Of a DNA stretch of 64,000 nucleotides, positions 36,538 to 45,516 are shown piece after piece (position 1 is the first letter of the stretch; each line of letters opens with the position of its first letter). The translations under genes and the position numbers were made by a program. The stretch lies in NCBI GenBank assembly GCA_000415965.1, contig KE356560.1, forward strand, positions 2,229,501 to 2,293,500, given 5' to 3'. The notes beneath the pieces were generated by a model. The model worked only from the letters and a program-made list of their open reading frames with translations. It was not told the DNA's origin and did no database searches. The DNA comes from Haloquadratum walsbyi J07HQW1. GTDB lineage: Archaea > Halobacteriota > Halobacteria > Halobacteriales > Haloferacaceae.

Positions 36538-37067
36538 CAAGCAGTTTGTGTTATCCCGACGTTGAGTTCACTCCGGAGTGAATCAATCCGGCGTTCCATC
36601 GCGTCAATCATCTCCTGATTTTCAATCGGTTCAAGTGGTGCACCGGTTTCAGGACACTGGAATCCAAGTTCCATCGCCTCAGAGAATTCAAACCGAATTC
36701 CAGCTGGTTCTGAAAGATAAAACTCGTGGCTGCGTTCGTATTCGAGTCGTTCTTCAAGCGCATCAAGCAGACGATACATTTCGGATTGAAGATTCTCAGG
36801 AATATTCTCATAATGGAACGTCCACAGATACGTGAGCCATCCAGAATCTTCATCACGGACTCGACGATATGAGGCGAGGTCATTCTCATATAAAATAAAT
36901 AACGCCCGTCGAACATCGTTGAGTTCAAGCCCGAGGTCCTCAGCAAGTTCCTCATCTGTCACTTCTCCATCTGGCGGAGCCGCCGCGACTGGCATCCCCG
37001 TTGGTCCAACCAGTTCATGAAGGTACTTTTGAATAACAGGATCGTTTAATAACTCCTCAAAAGCCAT
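36537..37067 (-). CDS. tfe: transcription initiation factor E subunit alpha, zinc ribbon degraded
   Basis: 176 residues. TFE helps TBP/TFB/RNA polymerase to open promoters. The winged helix is normal: DPVIQKYLHELVGPTGMP, TDEELAEDLGLELNDVRRAL and FILYENDLASYRRVRDEDSG. In the C-terminal ribbon the expected pattern Cys-x2-Cys ... Cys-x2-Cys is broken: the strand reads EFYLSEPAGIRFEF and GFQCPETGAPLE, so only one of four zinc cysteines remains. I checked these codons (TCA, CCA GCT, TGT, ACC). The gene lies after trm56 and overlaps DUF2110. Confidence 0.94.
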   Translation of the reverse strand: MAFEELLNDPVIQKYLHELVGPTGMPVAAAPPDGEVTDEELAEDLGLELNDVRRALFILYENDLASYRRVRDEDSGWLTYLWTFHYENIPENLQSEMYRLLDALEERLEYERSHEFYLSEPAGIRFEFSEAMELGFQCPETGAPLEPIENQEMIDAMERRIDSLRSELNVGITQTA

Positions 37068-37179
37068 TATGTAATTATCTGCTATTCAATCGTTTTAACC
37101 TTGTGGATGAGTATGTGATCATCGGACAATCCGCGTCAGAGTGCTCATATCTGCGAGAGTCAGCGCTCAACTGTACTCA

Positions 37180-37225
37180 TATTCGATATCCTGACGAAAT
37201 CCGCGTCCGCGTCCGCGTTCGAATA
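37180..37225. repeat. GTCCGC-type short tandem repeat upstream of tfe
   Basis: Two to three CGCGTCCG units in the 227-nt gap between trm56 and tfe. No gene fits here. Confidence 0.4.
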
Positions 37226-37294
37226 TTATCACTGAGAAGAATCATGACCTCACTCAGGTTGTTTTGACGACCGGTTTTATCACTTTTGCTACCA

Positions 37295-37840
37295 CTACTC
37301 AGCATCAACAACGCGCTTACCACATGCTTGTGGAATAACAACATGCTCAGCATCAGCCCACTCCTGTTCAAGTTCCTTCCCCATGAATAGTCGATCAAGA
37401 AACACTGCAAGCCCCGCGACTTCCGAGTGTGGTTGATTTGTCACAGCAACGTTCCAATCTGCCCATTCATACACGTCAGATGGTACTTTTTCACCACCAA
37501 TGACAATCAATAACGGATGGTCATGAAGACACCTCTCGCGAATTTTCTTTGTCACATCCTGAACGCGCTCTCCATACATCGTCAGATGGACAACTGTCCC
37601 TGACCACTCACGGATAATCGCATTCAGCGTGTCCGTCCGCTGAACATCGAATGGACCACCAAACCGGGAGACAATATCTGTGACTGTTTCTGCAGGTTGC
37701 GTCGCATTATCTGGGAATATTATCTGATCAGCACCAAGTGCACGTGCGGTGAGTCCAACATGCGTCGTCATCCGGTCATCTCGACCGGGACGATGTCCAT
37801 ACCGGAGAACGGACACCTCATTTTCACGGGGCTGTTGCAT
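37295..37840 (-). CDS. trm56: tRNA (cytidine-56 2'-O)-methyltransferase
   Basis: About 181 residues of the archaea-specific SPOUT enzyme aTrm56, which methylates C56 in the tRNA T-loop. Motifs: LRYGHRPGRDDRMTTHVGL, LIVIGGEKVPSDVYEWADW and NVAVTNQPHSEVAGLAVFLD. I start at the methionine of MQQPRENEVSVL; a TTG four codons upstream is possible, and my base count of the start is uncertain by one. It begins the series trm56 - tfe - DUF2110 - DUF5803. Confidence 0.92.
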   Translation of the reverse strand: MQQPRENEVSVLRYGHRPGRDDRMTTHVGLTARALGADQIIFPDNATQPAETVTDIVSRFGGPFDVQRTDTLNAIIREWSGTVVHLTMYGERVQDVTKKIRERCLHDHPLLIVIGGEKVPSDVYEWADWNVAVTNQPHSEVAGLAVFLDRLFMGKELEQEWADAEHVVIPQACGKRVVDAE

Positions 37841-38643
37841 ATTCTGAGACAATCGTGACAGAGGTTAACCACTGTCGGTCGGAGTATTCGGTCATGTAAC
37901 GTTGAGTTCTCCTTAAGTTTATTTACGACGCGCTCACTCGCTGAAGACAGTTACGACCTGTGTCTGAGACTGGAAATTGGGTCTGTGAGATTATGCACTC
38001 CTGTCGTGGAATGTCCACCTTTTATGACTGTGCTCACGAGCGATACGTTTTGACTCGACTCATGCCTTCCAATATGGGTTTCGGCCCCACAAACGGGAGC
38101 GTCAACTCAGACGATTTTGCATCCTCTCTAACTCGACCTCTTGAAAACGGCAGGAGTAATTCACGTTGAATTTGACTGTGACTGTCGTTCAGCACTTCCC
38201 GTTCGGTTTTCGGTAATCCGACAATTCGTCTCTATTGTGGTGATCCGCAAAAGCGATGTGAGTCACATGGTCTGGTATGATACGGGATGATCATATTGGT
38301 TCAATTCATCTGCTCCCGAGGAGTAAAAACGTATCTCACGAGAGTAACTCCAGGTATATACTGCTTTGAACCTCAAAAAACCGATTATATAATAGAACGT
38401 ACGATTCGAATCGGGTGTAATCAATACTGGTGTCTGACTGTGAGTCGTTGAACCTCTTATTCGGTGATCGCATACATGTAACCATTATTAAATTAATTGG
38501 ATGTTTGTCAGTGGTGCTCGCGTTCACCACCGCCAAGCAGTATTTTATTATGATATTTGGATAATGAGACGAACTCTATATTATATACGTCATCTGATAA
38601 ATTGAACAGAATACTTAGTACCGTGTATAATGACATATTAGAT
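37841..38643. other. 800-bp gene-free stretch
   Basis: No intact gene. On the minus strand around 38230-38020 protein-like pieces such as TVTVKFNVNYSCRFQEVELE occur, broken by stops; they may be a dead gene but I recognise no family. The right part is A/T-rich and probably holds the promoter of the FAD oxidoreductase gene. Confidence 0.4.
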
Positions 38644-39729
38644 ATGAACTGCACAATCATCGGCGGTGGAATCCAGGGCGTCTCTACTGGAATTCTTCTC
38701 GAATATCTTGGTCACGAGACAACAATCGTGAGTGAGGCATTCGCGTATCTTGATGGACCAGATATTCCAACAGTTGCAACAGATTATGCAGCCGCATCAA
38801 TTTACCCGGTCCAGATTGCTTCAGAGTATACCGAAGATGAGCTTATCAGACGAGCAGAGTCGACGTTCAAACCATTTTATGATGCTGAAGAGGTTCCTGT
38901 GCGAAAGCATAGACACTTCTACATTTATGAGGACCCACATGATGAGTCCTTGCCAGACCGAATGGGGGTGCAACCGATTGAAGAGTATGACGGATATATT
39001 CCGTCACGGGCAGGCTATGATATCCGTGGGGGCTACACATGTGAGGAATACTTTGTTGAAATGCCGGAGTACATTCCGCAGTTATTCAGGACGTATAAAC
39101 GGCTTGGAGGAACACTGACTCAACAAACGCTTACTGCGGCTGATATCCCTGACCTCCGTGGTACGATTTTTAATTGTTCTGGATACGGAAGTCTGGAACT
39201 TTTTGATGATACCTCGATGCGGGCGATTAGAGGGCATATCCTCACATTGGAATATGACGGTGAATTCCCACTACCATTTTCATATACATATACACCTACC
39301 ACGGACGAATACGGTCATTATGCCTATATGTATCCACGAGAAGAGACAGTTCTTTTTGGTGGGTCATATCTAGAGGGCGATATTATAAACGGCGAATGGA
39401 GGGGTGAAACGCCTGCAAAGCCGATGACCGTTGATACAGAGACGATTCCTGAACGGATATACACAGTTAATGCCGATATTATGCGTAATCACGATTCTGT
39501 ATCAGTCAATAAATCCAAGATAAGTGCAAAGCAGGGATATCGTCCATATCGGGCTGATGGAATGCGTGTTGAACAGGATGCAGATGGGATCATCCATAAT
39601 TATGGTCACGGTGGGAGCGGTGTATCACTGTCATGGTGGTCAGCAATCCAGGCGGTCAATTATCTGAGTGATGTCGATACCTCTGTATTATCACCAATCG
39701 CGACTGCAGTCGGACAAGCAGCTAACTGA
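38644..39729 (+). CDS. FAD-dependent oxidoreductase, D-amino-acid-oxidase-like
   Basis: 361 residues from ATG 38644. The N-terminus has a dinucleotide-binding fold (MNCTIIGGGIQGVSTGILLE) and an acidic strand end about 20 residues later. The C-terminus carries the DAO-type signature (KQGYRPYRADGMRVE ... NYGHGGSGVSLSWWS). Together these match the DAO/glycine oxidase family that oxidises amino groups with FAD. The substrate cannot be read from sequence. A TTG codon 29 residues upstream is in frame but precedes the Rossmann start poorly. The gene has no neighbours in an operon. Confidence 0.85.
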   Translation: MNCTIIGGGIQGVSTGILLEYLGHETTIVSEAFAYLDGPDIPTVATDYAAASIYPVQIASEYTEDELIRRAESTFKPFYDAEEVPVRKHRHFYIYEDPHDESLPDRMGVQPIEEYDGYIPSRAGYDIRGGYTCEEYFVEMPEYIPQLFRTYKRLGGTLTQQTLTAADIPDLRGTIFNCSGYGSLELFDDTSMRAIRGHILTLEYDGEFPLPFSYTYTPTTDEYGHYAYMYPREETVLFGGSYLEGDIINGEWRGETPAKPMTVDTETIPERIYTVNADIMRNHDSVSVNKSKISAKQGYRPYRADGMRVEQDADGIIHNYGHGGSGVSLSWWSAIQAVNYLSDVDTSVLSPIATAVGQAAN

Positions 39730-39757
39730 CTCTGTGTGAGGTATATCACGGAAAATA

Positions 39758-39812
39758 TGTGAACCGCCTCGGGGTCAAGCCCCGAGGCACTCGCCCTGCT
39801 TTCCCTGTAGAA
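39758..39812 (+). repeat. H-family hairpin repeat, copy 3
   Basis: TGTGAACCGCCTCGGGGTCA directly followed by AGCCCCGAGGCACTCGCC, then CCCTGTAG. This is the shortest loop and the most perfect stem of the family (CCTCGGGG with CCCCGAGG). Confidence 0.75.
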
Positions 39813-40021
39813 ACAAAGTGAGTCTGTGTGTCGAAAATCGATAGTCGCGACCAGACATACCGTTGAGGTGATAAGTACTCGATTTATCTAAGATTTCCCT
39901 CATGCTGGATTCATCTTGTCATCAGATTATTACATGTGCATGTATTGTGCCTCTATTCGATTTCTATGTGAGTTGCTGAGAGTTGAAAAGCTGAAAGCTG
40001 AGGTCTGTATCTGTAAACACC

Positions 40022-40085
40022 GATTTACAGGCGGAGCAGACCAACTACCTCGGGGCTTTGATATGACCCCAAGGCGGTTCACTTC
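40022..40085 (-). repeat. H-family hairpin repeat, copy 4, inverted relative to copy 3
   Basis: On the minus strand: GTGAACCGCCTTGGGGTC, a loop of about 10 nt, AGCCCCGAGGTAGTTGG and CGCCTGTAAATC. Compared with copy 3 one stem base changed C to T but pairing is retained as a T-G wobble. It faces copy 3 across about 210 bp (39813-40021) that contain no gene. Confidence 0.7.
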
Positions 40086-40175
40086 GGTCAGGAGAGCTGA
40101 GAAGAATAATTCCATGAGAATAATACCCAGAGGAGAACACACTTGAATGCCGTTGCCAGACACAGAGATATAATT

Positions 40176-41228
40176 ATGAGAACTGGAACTGAAACAGAAA
40201 CAGGAACAGAGATGGAAACCGACTCAAAAGCAGACAAATTTCTTGATACTGGCGACGACACTGATATCTCAAAATCACTCATTCTTCGCAATCAGACAAT
40301 CGTCGTGACAGGCGGGGCTGGTCTTGTTGGGTCACATCTCGCTGATCACCTGAGTAAAGCAAATGAGGTAATTGTTGCAGATGACCTCTCGAAAGGGACT
40401 CGCAGTCGGGTTCCGGATAAGACAACGTTTGTTGAAGCTGACATGACGAATCCAGATGAGGTTGCATCGGTCATTACTTCAGACGTTGATATTGTGTTTC
40501 ATCTCGCTGCATACACAGACACAAACTTCGCAGAGCCACGGCGGTTGTTTGAGGAGAATAGCGATATGACATATAATATTCTCGAGCAAGCAGCAGCGGT
40601 CGGTGTTGATGGTGTTGCATTCACCTCTTCATCGACTGTCTATGGAGAAGCCCCGCGACCAACCTCTGAAGGTTATGCCCCCCTTGAACCGATTAGTGTG
40701 TATGGGGCGTCCAAACTCGCTGATGAGGGACTTCTGTCGACATATGCACATACAGAGTCATTGACAGTGTGGTGTTTTCGATTTGCGAATATCGTTGGAC
40801 CAAAGCAGCGTGGGAACGTAATCCCTGATTTCATTCAAAAACTTCTTGAGGATCCTGAAACACTCACCATACTCGGTGACGGTCGTCAAGAGAAGTCATA
40901 TCTGTACGTGACAGAGTGCGTTGATGCAATCTGTTATGTTGTTGAACATACCGACGATCCAATGAATATCTATAACATCGGGACAGAGACGACGACATCA
41001 GTTACAAAAATCGCTGATATTGTCTCAGATGTCATGGGGCTTGACCCAGCGTACGATTATACGGGTGGTGACCGGGGATGGGACGGCGACGTTCCGCGGA
41101 TGCGTCTTTCAGTCGAAAAACTTCGGACAATCGGCTGGAGTGCTGATACTGAGAGTAACGCCGCTGTTCGACAGGCCGCCAGGGAATTATATGATGAACT
41201 TAAGCCGTCGGATAATCATTCAACCTGA
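40176..41228 (+). CDS. NAD-dependent nucleotide-sugar epimerase/dehydratase
   Basis: 350 residues, an extended short-chain dehydrogenase. After a 35-residue acidic lead (TETETGTEMETDSKAD, microsatellite-coded) it shows the NAD motif IVVTGGAGLVGSHLADHL, the active site SSSTVYGEAPRPT with Tyr-x3-Lys in VYGASKLADE, and the sugar-binding RFANIVGPKQRGNVIPDFI. It resembles UDP-glucose 4-epimerase (GalE) relatives; two glycosyltransferases lie 4-6 kb downstream. The exact sugar is unknown. ATG 40176 is chosen over an upstream ATG at 40143. Confidence 0.9.
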   Translation: MRTGTETETGTEMETDSKADKFLDTGDDTDISKSLILRNQTIVVTGGAGLVGSHLADHLSKANEVIVADDLSKGTRSRVPDKTTFVEADMTNPDEVASVITSDVDIVFHLAAYTDTNFAEPRRLFEENSDMTYNILEQAAAVGVDGVAFTSSSTVYGEAPRPTSEGYAPLEPISVYGASKLADEGLLSTYAHTESLTVWCFRFANIVGPKQRGNVIPDFIQKLLEDPETLTILGDGRQEKSYLYVTECVDAICYVVEHTDDPMNIYNIGTETTTSVTKIADIVSDVMGLDPAYDYTGGDRGWDGDVPRMRLSVEKLRTIGWSADTESNAAVRQAARELYDELKPSDNHST

Positions 41229-41694
41229 TCATAGTTGATTCAAATGCCCATCCTGGCGATTGAATGAGTCTTCATTCATGGGCGATACAACACAGATACT
41301 ACGGGTGTGACCCTGTGAAACCATTCCATTCCACATTCGACAAACCGCGCTTGATAATATGGCGGTTGATTCCCTTCTCCACCGATTCGACAGCGAATAT
41401 TTCATTCAGCAACAGCCGTGGCAGACAGATCGCGCGTTAGGATCATGAATATATCCATCGCGGGCAGAAGTCGCAGGATAGCTGAGCTATCACTCAATGA
41501 GTTTGCAACTTCGTGATGTTGATTGTACACATATTAAATGACTTGATGAGAGCAGGACAGGGGTTCACTGGCAACTTTCTGAAAGACACCAAGGCGGTCG
41601 AAGGACGTGCACGTCGTATGTTGTTCGGTTTCCAAAAATAAGCAGCAAAAACAGAGAGCGGTATTGCTTTTAGCACTCATAATTTATACTAACT
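41229..41694. other. 466-bp gene-free stretch
   Basis: No supported gene. A 29-codon frame at about 41359-41448 (MAVDSLLHRFDSEYFIQQQP) resembles the inside of a transposase but has no flanking coding sequence. The rest is A/T-rich with no repeat that I can identify. Confidence 0.4.
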
Positions 41695-42642
41695 GTGCAA
41701 ATCGTCGGGTATGATACGAGTGCGCCGGGGATGTACATAACTCATGCTGAAACGCAAGCAAATCCATCGGATTCATCAAACGAGGTTGAGTTTCTGTCGC
41801 TCGCTCCCGGGACCGAACTTGCCTATACGCTCGGACAGCGCCATTGTGCGGGTGTCATAACCGATGAGGGTCACTACCCCTGTACAGATACGTCAGCGCC
41901 ATACTGTCGGGAACATAACTCAACGTGGGTCTGCGCGAAGTGTACCGGTACGTGTCTCAAAGATGAAATGGACTGCTATGAACCACATGCCATTTATCTC
42001 GCTGTTTTCGCTCCAGATACTCATAAAGTAGGGGTAACAAAGCACTGGCGACTCACTCGGCGTCTCGCTGAGCAGGGAGCGGATTATGGAATTCACCTCC
42101 AAACAGTTTCTAATGGTCGGATTGCCCGTGAGCGGGAGGCAGCAATCGTAGCGGCTGCGTCAATTACTGATCGGATTCGTGTCGCAACGAAGCAGACCAG
42201 CTTGTATCAAGACGTCGATAAATCTGCAATAGCCACCCGATTGGCTGATATCGATGCTCAGTCAGCTATTGAATTGAACGCCGGGTCTGAGGCTGAGGCT
42301 GAGACAGAGACGGAGACGAATAGATACATCGAGACCCTCCCAGAGATTGATCTGTCTGTCTCTGAACTGATGACAAACACAGCTGAAGAGCATCAAACCG
42401 CTATGAGGCAGAATCCTGACCCACCCGCAATCTATCGATTGAGATACGCATTTGAAGTTACTGATCGACCTGTGTCTGAGACAGTTATTACTGGAACAGT
42501 CCGCGGAATCAAAGGGCGACTCATGATACTTGATTATGCCGGGAGCACATACACGGTTGATTTGCGTGACCTCGTTGGTCATAGAATAAACGCAGGAGCG
42601 ACAACACGCAATCTTCAGGCCAGTCTTGATGCATGGGAATGA
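41695..42642 (+). CDS. DUF2797 family protein
   Basis: 315 residues from a GTG at 41695. A cysteine-rich middle (CAGVITDEGHYPCTDTSAPYC, CREHNSTWVCAKCTGTCLKD) is followed by YLAVFAPDTHKVGVTKHWRL and RRLAEQGADYGIHLQTVSNG, reminiscent of the GIY-YIG fold that DUF2797 proteins share. No nuclease activity has been shown to my knowledge. An acidic insertion rich in Glu and Thr (about residues 200-212) is coded by GAGACA-type repeats. The gene stands alone between decayed transposon ends. Confidence 0.83.
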   Translation: MQIVGYDTSAPGMYITHAETQANPSDSSNEVEFLSLAPGTELAYTLGQRHCAGVITDEGHYPCTDTSAPYCREHNSTWVCAKCTGTCLKDEMDCYEPHAIYLAVFAPDTHKVGVTKHWRLTRRLAEQGADYGIHLQTVSNGRIAREREAAIVAAASITDRIRVATKQTSLYQDVDKSAIATRLADIDAQSAIELNAGSEAEAETETETNRYIETLPEIDLSVSELMTNTAEEHQTAMRQNPDPPAIYRLRYAFEVTDRPVSETVITGTVRGIKGRLMILDYAGSTYTVDLRDLVGHRINAGATTRNLQASLDAWE

Positions 42643-42677
42643 TCCTTATAATATTATATTGTTAATTCAGATATCTG

Positions 42678-43135
42678 AGTGTTGACGTCCTCCCCGGGGT
42701 AAATGCGGAGGAATCCCGAGCGGTGGGAGTCTCAGGTCCGAAGTCCAATCAGCGGACTACCAGTCTTTTTGAACGCCGGGAGTCCCACAGTCTTGCTGTG
42801 GTGGACTACTGGCGGTGCCAAGCCGCCGTTACCCCTATCCTCGACCGTGTACGGCGTCCCGGTGTTGTTTTTGACACAAGGACGCCGGCAGGCGTCAGCG
42901 GAGTCGGGGTTACCCTTTGATTCGGTTTGAACAGTCGTCACAGCCACACTCTTTTTGAATATGCGTTCGCCGACTGTTCTGTCGGATACTGCCTTGTTAC
43001 GCGGGCGGACAGACCGTGGTTCGAAAGTCTTCGATTTTCGTCATCACGAGAGATTGAAGCTCTCCCGAAGGACGGTTCCGAATCCGCTCCGTTCGGATTG
43101 ACTCTTCTCCACTAATGGAGGGTTGCCTGTCAATT
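42678..43135 (-). mobile_element. TnpB 3'-end remnant (minus strand) with right-end hairpin
   Basis: The left edge GACGTCCTCCCCGGGGTAAA and TGCGGAGGAATCCC is the terminal hairpin. Then come positions alignable with the 43.9, 50.0 and 57.2-kb copies: GGTGTTGTTTTTGACACAAG, GGAGTCGGGGTTACCCTTTG. All coding frames are broken. The tnpB direction is minus. The DNA between this remnant and the next gene is otherwise featureless. Confidence 0.7.
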
Positions 43136-43309
43136 AAACGTCGGGATTCTGAAACTCAGACTGCTGTCGAACGTTGACTGTTGCCCAAGTAGGTTCAGTT
43201 TACACTATCTTAGTTTTGTTTGCTTATCGACACAAGATGATCGATGTGATACTCAAATTGATGCTTGGAATATCAACAACCATTTCCAATCTGGGGAAGA
43301 ACTGGTGAT

Positions 43310-43792
43310 ATGGCTGATGATTCAGAGGAGTCCGTTGACGTAGACCCTGAGACTAACACCGATACTGAATCAGGAGATGATACCGCGAACGATACATCTG
43401 CTGACACCGCGGATACTGATGAGGATGAAAAGTCATTTCGTGAGCGGGTGGAGGAAATCCGTCAGCGACGTGCTGAAGAGCGCGAATCGGGCGAGCGACC
43501 GGAGCCTGATGAGATGATGGGCGGTGGCGGTGGTCCAGGCGGCGCCCCCGGGGGGATGGGCGGAATGGGCGGCGGTGGTGGCGGTGGCGGTAACCCATTT
43601 GCGCAGATGATGAGCGGAATGATGGGTGGCGGTGGACCAGGTGCTGGTGGTCCAGATGGTATGAGCGACGGCGATGACAATGGCAATGAAGAAGTTGTTC
43701 GTGAGATACGACAACTCCGTGATGAGGTCCGAGATGCAACCCGGCAGCTACAACGAATCGCCCAGGCTGTTGAGGATCTCACTGATAATTAA
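43310..43792 (+). CDS. Gly/Met-rich acidic protein with C-terminal coiled coil
   Basis: 160 residues from ATG 43310. An acidic disordered N-terminus, a basic helix SFRERVEEIRQRRAEERESG, a Gly-rich centre (GGPGGAPGGMGGMGGGGGG and a second run), then a coiled-coil C-terminus EVVREIRQLRDEVRDATRQL. I recall similar Gly-rich proteins in other haloarchaea but no function. It is flanked on both sides by TnpB 3'-end remnants in the same orientation. Confidence 0.75.
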   Translation: MADDSEESVDVDPETNTDTESGDDTANDTSADTADTDEDEKSFRERVEEIRQRRAEERESGERPEPDEMMGGGGGPGGAPGGMGGMGGGGGGGGNPFAQMMSGMMGGGGPGAGGPDGMSDGDDNGNEEVVREIRQLRDEVRDATRQLQRIAQAVEDLTDN

Positions 43793-43884
43793 GCGACATC
43801 TTAGTGAGGAGAACTGCTGATGATATTATATTTCTCTGCGAGTCTCACGACAAATCGAAGAAACTAATTTTGATATCTACTCTG

Positions 43885-44362
43885 ATTGACATCCTCCTCC
43901 GGCTAAAGGCGGGAGGAATCCCACAGCACCACACTGCTTGTTTGGGAATGTCAGGTTTATACACTACCAAATCAGCATACCGTTAGAATCGGTGTGTGGT
44001 CGGTCACTGGGCAGTCTCTTGGGAGTGCTAAGACCCCCGGTACTCCTATTTTCAACTGAAGCAAGGATATTGTGTTATTTGTGTCACAAGAGTTTCCGTC
44101 AGTCTCAACAGACTCGGAGTTGGGTTACTTCTTGTTTGAGTGTCGTTTACTTCAGGATAGACATTCTCCGCTCTGTTCACGCCAGCGGTGGGCATTGCGT
44201 CACAGTTCGTAGTCTCCACACAGACAGTCCACGGTTGATGCGCTGACTCTCGCTTTCGCAGACACGAACTGTCTGCTTGTATCCACTCGGAGAGTTTGAC
44301 GACTTCGATGGCTTCGACTCTCGGCTTGGAGATGAGGTGCTCAAACGTGCACCCGTGTGAGT
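43885..44362 (-). mobile_element. TnpB 3'-end remnant (minus strand) with right-end hairpin
   Basis: GACATCCTCCTCCGGCTAAA and GGCGGGAGGAATCCCAC at the left edge form the terminal hairpin. Reading the minus strand, a broken frame contains CDAMPTAGVNRAENVYPEVN, a degenerate TnpB C-terminus (compare CxxxxNADVNGAENI). Its right edge meets the microsatellite-coded C-terminus of the nucleoside hydrolase gene. Confidence 0.75.
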
Positions 44363-45411
44363 CACAACTCAGGTTCAGATTCAGATTCAGATTCAGATTC
44401 AGATTCAGGTTCATGTGTCTGATGCGGGTTAGCATGCGCAAGTGCATCAAGAAGGATCGTCCGGAATCGGTCAGTGTCTATCGATTTAATCACACGCGCA
44501 TTCGCTGGATGAGCGAGCACATCAAGCTCATCAGCGAGTGTATACCCACGAGTCGGACCGCTTCGGGAATCGACATTTATATAGCATCGCGTTGCAGTCT
44601 GGATTACGTCTGGGTCAAGCACTGTTGCCATCGTGAGTGAGTCTGGATGTGTCGCAGTGTCAGTATCAGTGTTATCATCACTATTACTATTGGCTGAATC
44701 GGTTGCCCCGTGTGTAAACTGACGCACTGGTTGTATAATGGTCGTGTAAAATGAGGCTAATTCGGTATCGAGTTGTGCTATCTGCTCGAATGTGTCTGAA
44801 CCAAGTTCCGCATCTCTTACTGTCACTCCCCAGTCAATAAGCGTGATTTCGAACGCGTCGACGACCATTGCTGCTGCATCAGGGTCAACCCAGAAATTAT
44901 ACTCTGCTGCAGGAGTAACATTGCCGAGCGTATTCACAGCACCACCCATACACACAACCTGATCGAGTAACTCAGGTAGTTCCGGTTCAAGTTGTAATGC
45001 AAGCGCAAGGTTCGTCAGTGGTGCAATAGCGACAACCGTTATTTCACCCGGATTTTCTCGAGCCATCCGGACAATGTATTTGACTGCGTGCATATCTCCA
45101 GATGGAATCCCCGTCTGTGGAAAGAGCGATCCACCCAACCCGCCTTCGCCGTGCACGTAATCGGCGTAATCATAGCTTTTCTGCAGTGGATCTTGTGCAC
45201 CCTCATAGACGGGTACCTCATCGGCGACGCCCGCAGTCTGTAGTGTATACTTTGCGTTTTCGACCTGCCGAGTGAATTCAACATTCCCAGCACAAATTGT
45301 CACACCCTCAAGTTCGATCCGATCAGAGAGCGCAGCAAGGACTAACGCCTGGGTGTCATCACCGGCAGTGTCTGTATCAACAATCACTCGGGTCCGGTCG
45401 GTATCGTCCAT
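44362..45411 (-). CDS. inosine-uridine preferring nucleoside hydrolase family protein
   Basis: 349 residues from ATG 45411. The Ca-binding Asp cluster is VIVDTDTAGDDTQAL near residues 10-22, one residue off the usual DTDPGxDD spacing. Also present are ITVVAIAPLTNLALALQLEP, VVCMGGAVNTLGNVTPAAEYNFWVDP (split across two conserved tracts) and PDSLTMATVLDPD. It hydrolyses nucleosides to base and ribose; a BMP-type importer at the window start could supply substrate. The C-terminus is a (Ser-Glu)n run from a GATTCA repeat (about 44370-44408). Confidence 0.9.
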   Translation of the reverse strand: MDDTDRTRVIVDTDTAGDDTQALVLAALSDRIELEGVTICAGNVEFTRQVENAKYTLQTAGVADEVPVYEGAQDPLQKSYDYADYVHGEGGLGGSLFPQTGIPSGDMHAVKYIVRMARENPGEITVVAIAPLTNLALALQLEPELPELLDQVVCMGGAVNTLGNVTPAAEYNFWVDPDAAAMVVDAFEITLIDWGVTVRDAELGSDTFEQIAQLDTELASFYTTIIQPVRQFTHGATDSANSNSDDNTDTDTATHPDSLTMATVLDPDVIQTATRCYINVDSRSGPTRGYTLADELDVLAHPANARVIKSIDTDRFRTILLDALAHANPHQTHEPESESESESESEPEL

Positions 45412-45477
45412 CAACAAATATGATATCTCAAAACCCAAACCGCCACCGGTCAGAAAAGTTGCTTTATTAGTTGTTGA

Positions 45478-45516
45478 GATTCTCTCACCCCCTGAAGAGG
45501 TGGGCTTCCGCTCGTT
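45478..45516 (+). mobile_element. IS1341-type terminal hairpin
   Basis: CTCACCCCCTGAAGAGGTGG followed by GCTTCCGC, the common haloarchaeal TnpB-element end with a CACC(...)GGTG stem. No transposase sequence accompanies it. Confidence 0.45.

Noticed and set aside
43353-43782. Long minus-strand open frames opposite the Gly-rich gene
   Set aside because: They are Pro/His-rich complements of the GGC-rich coding run and lack any domain; the plus-strand frame has a sensible start, acidic composition and coiled coil.
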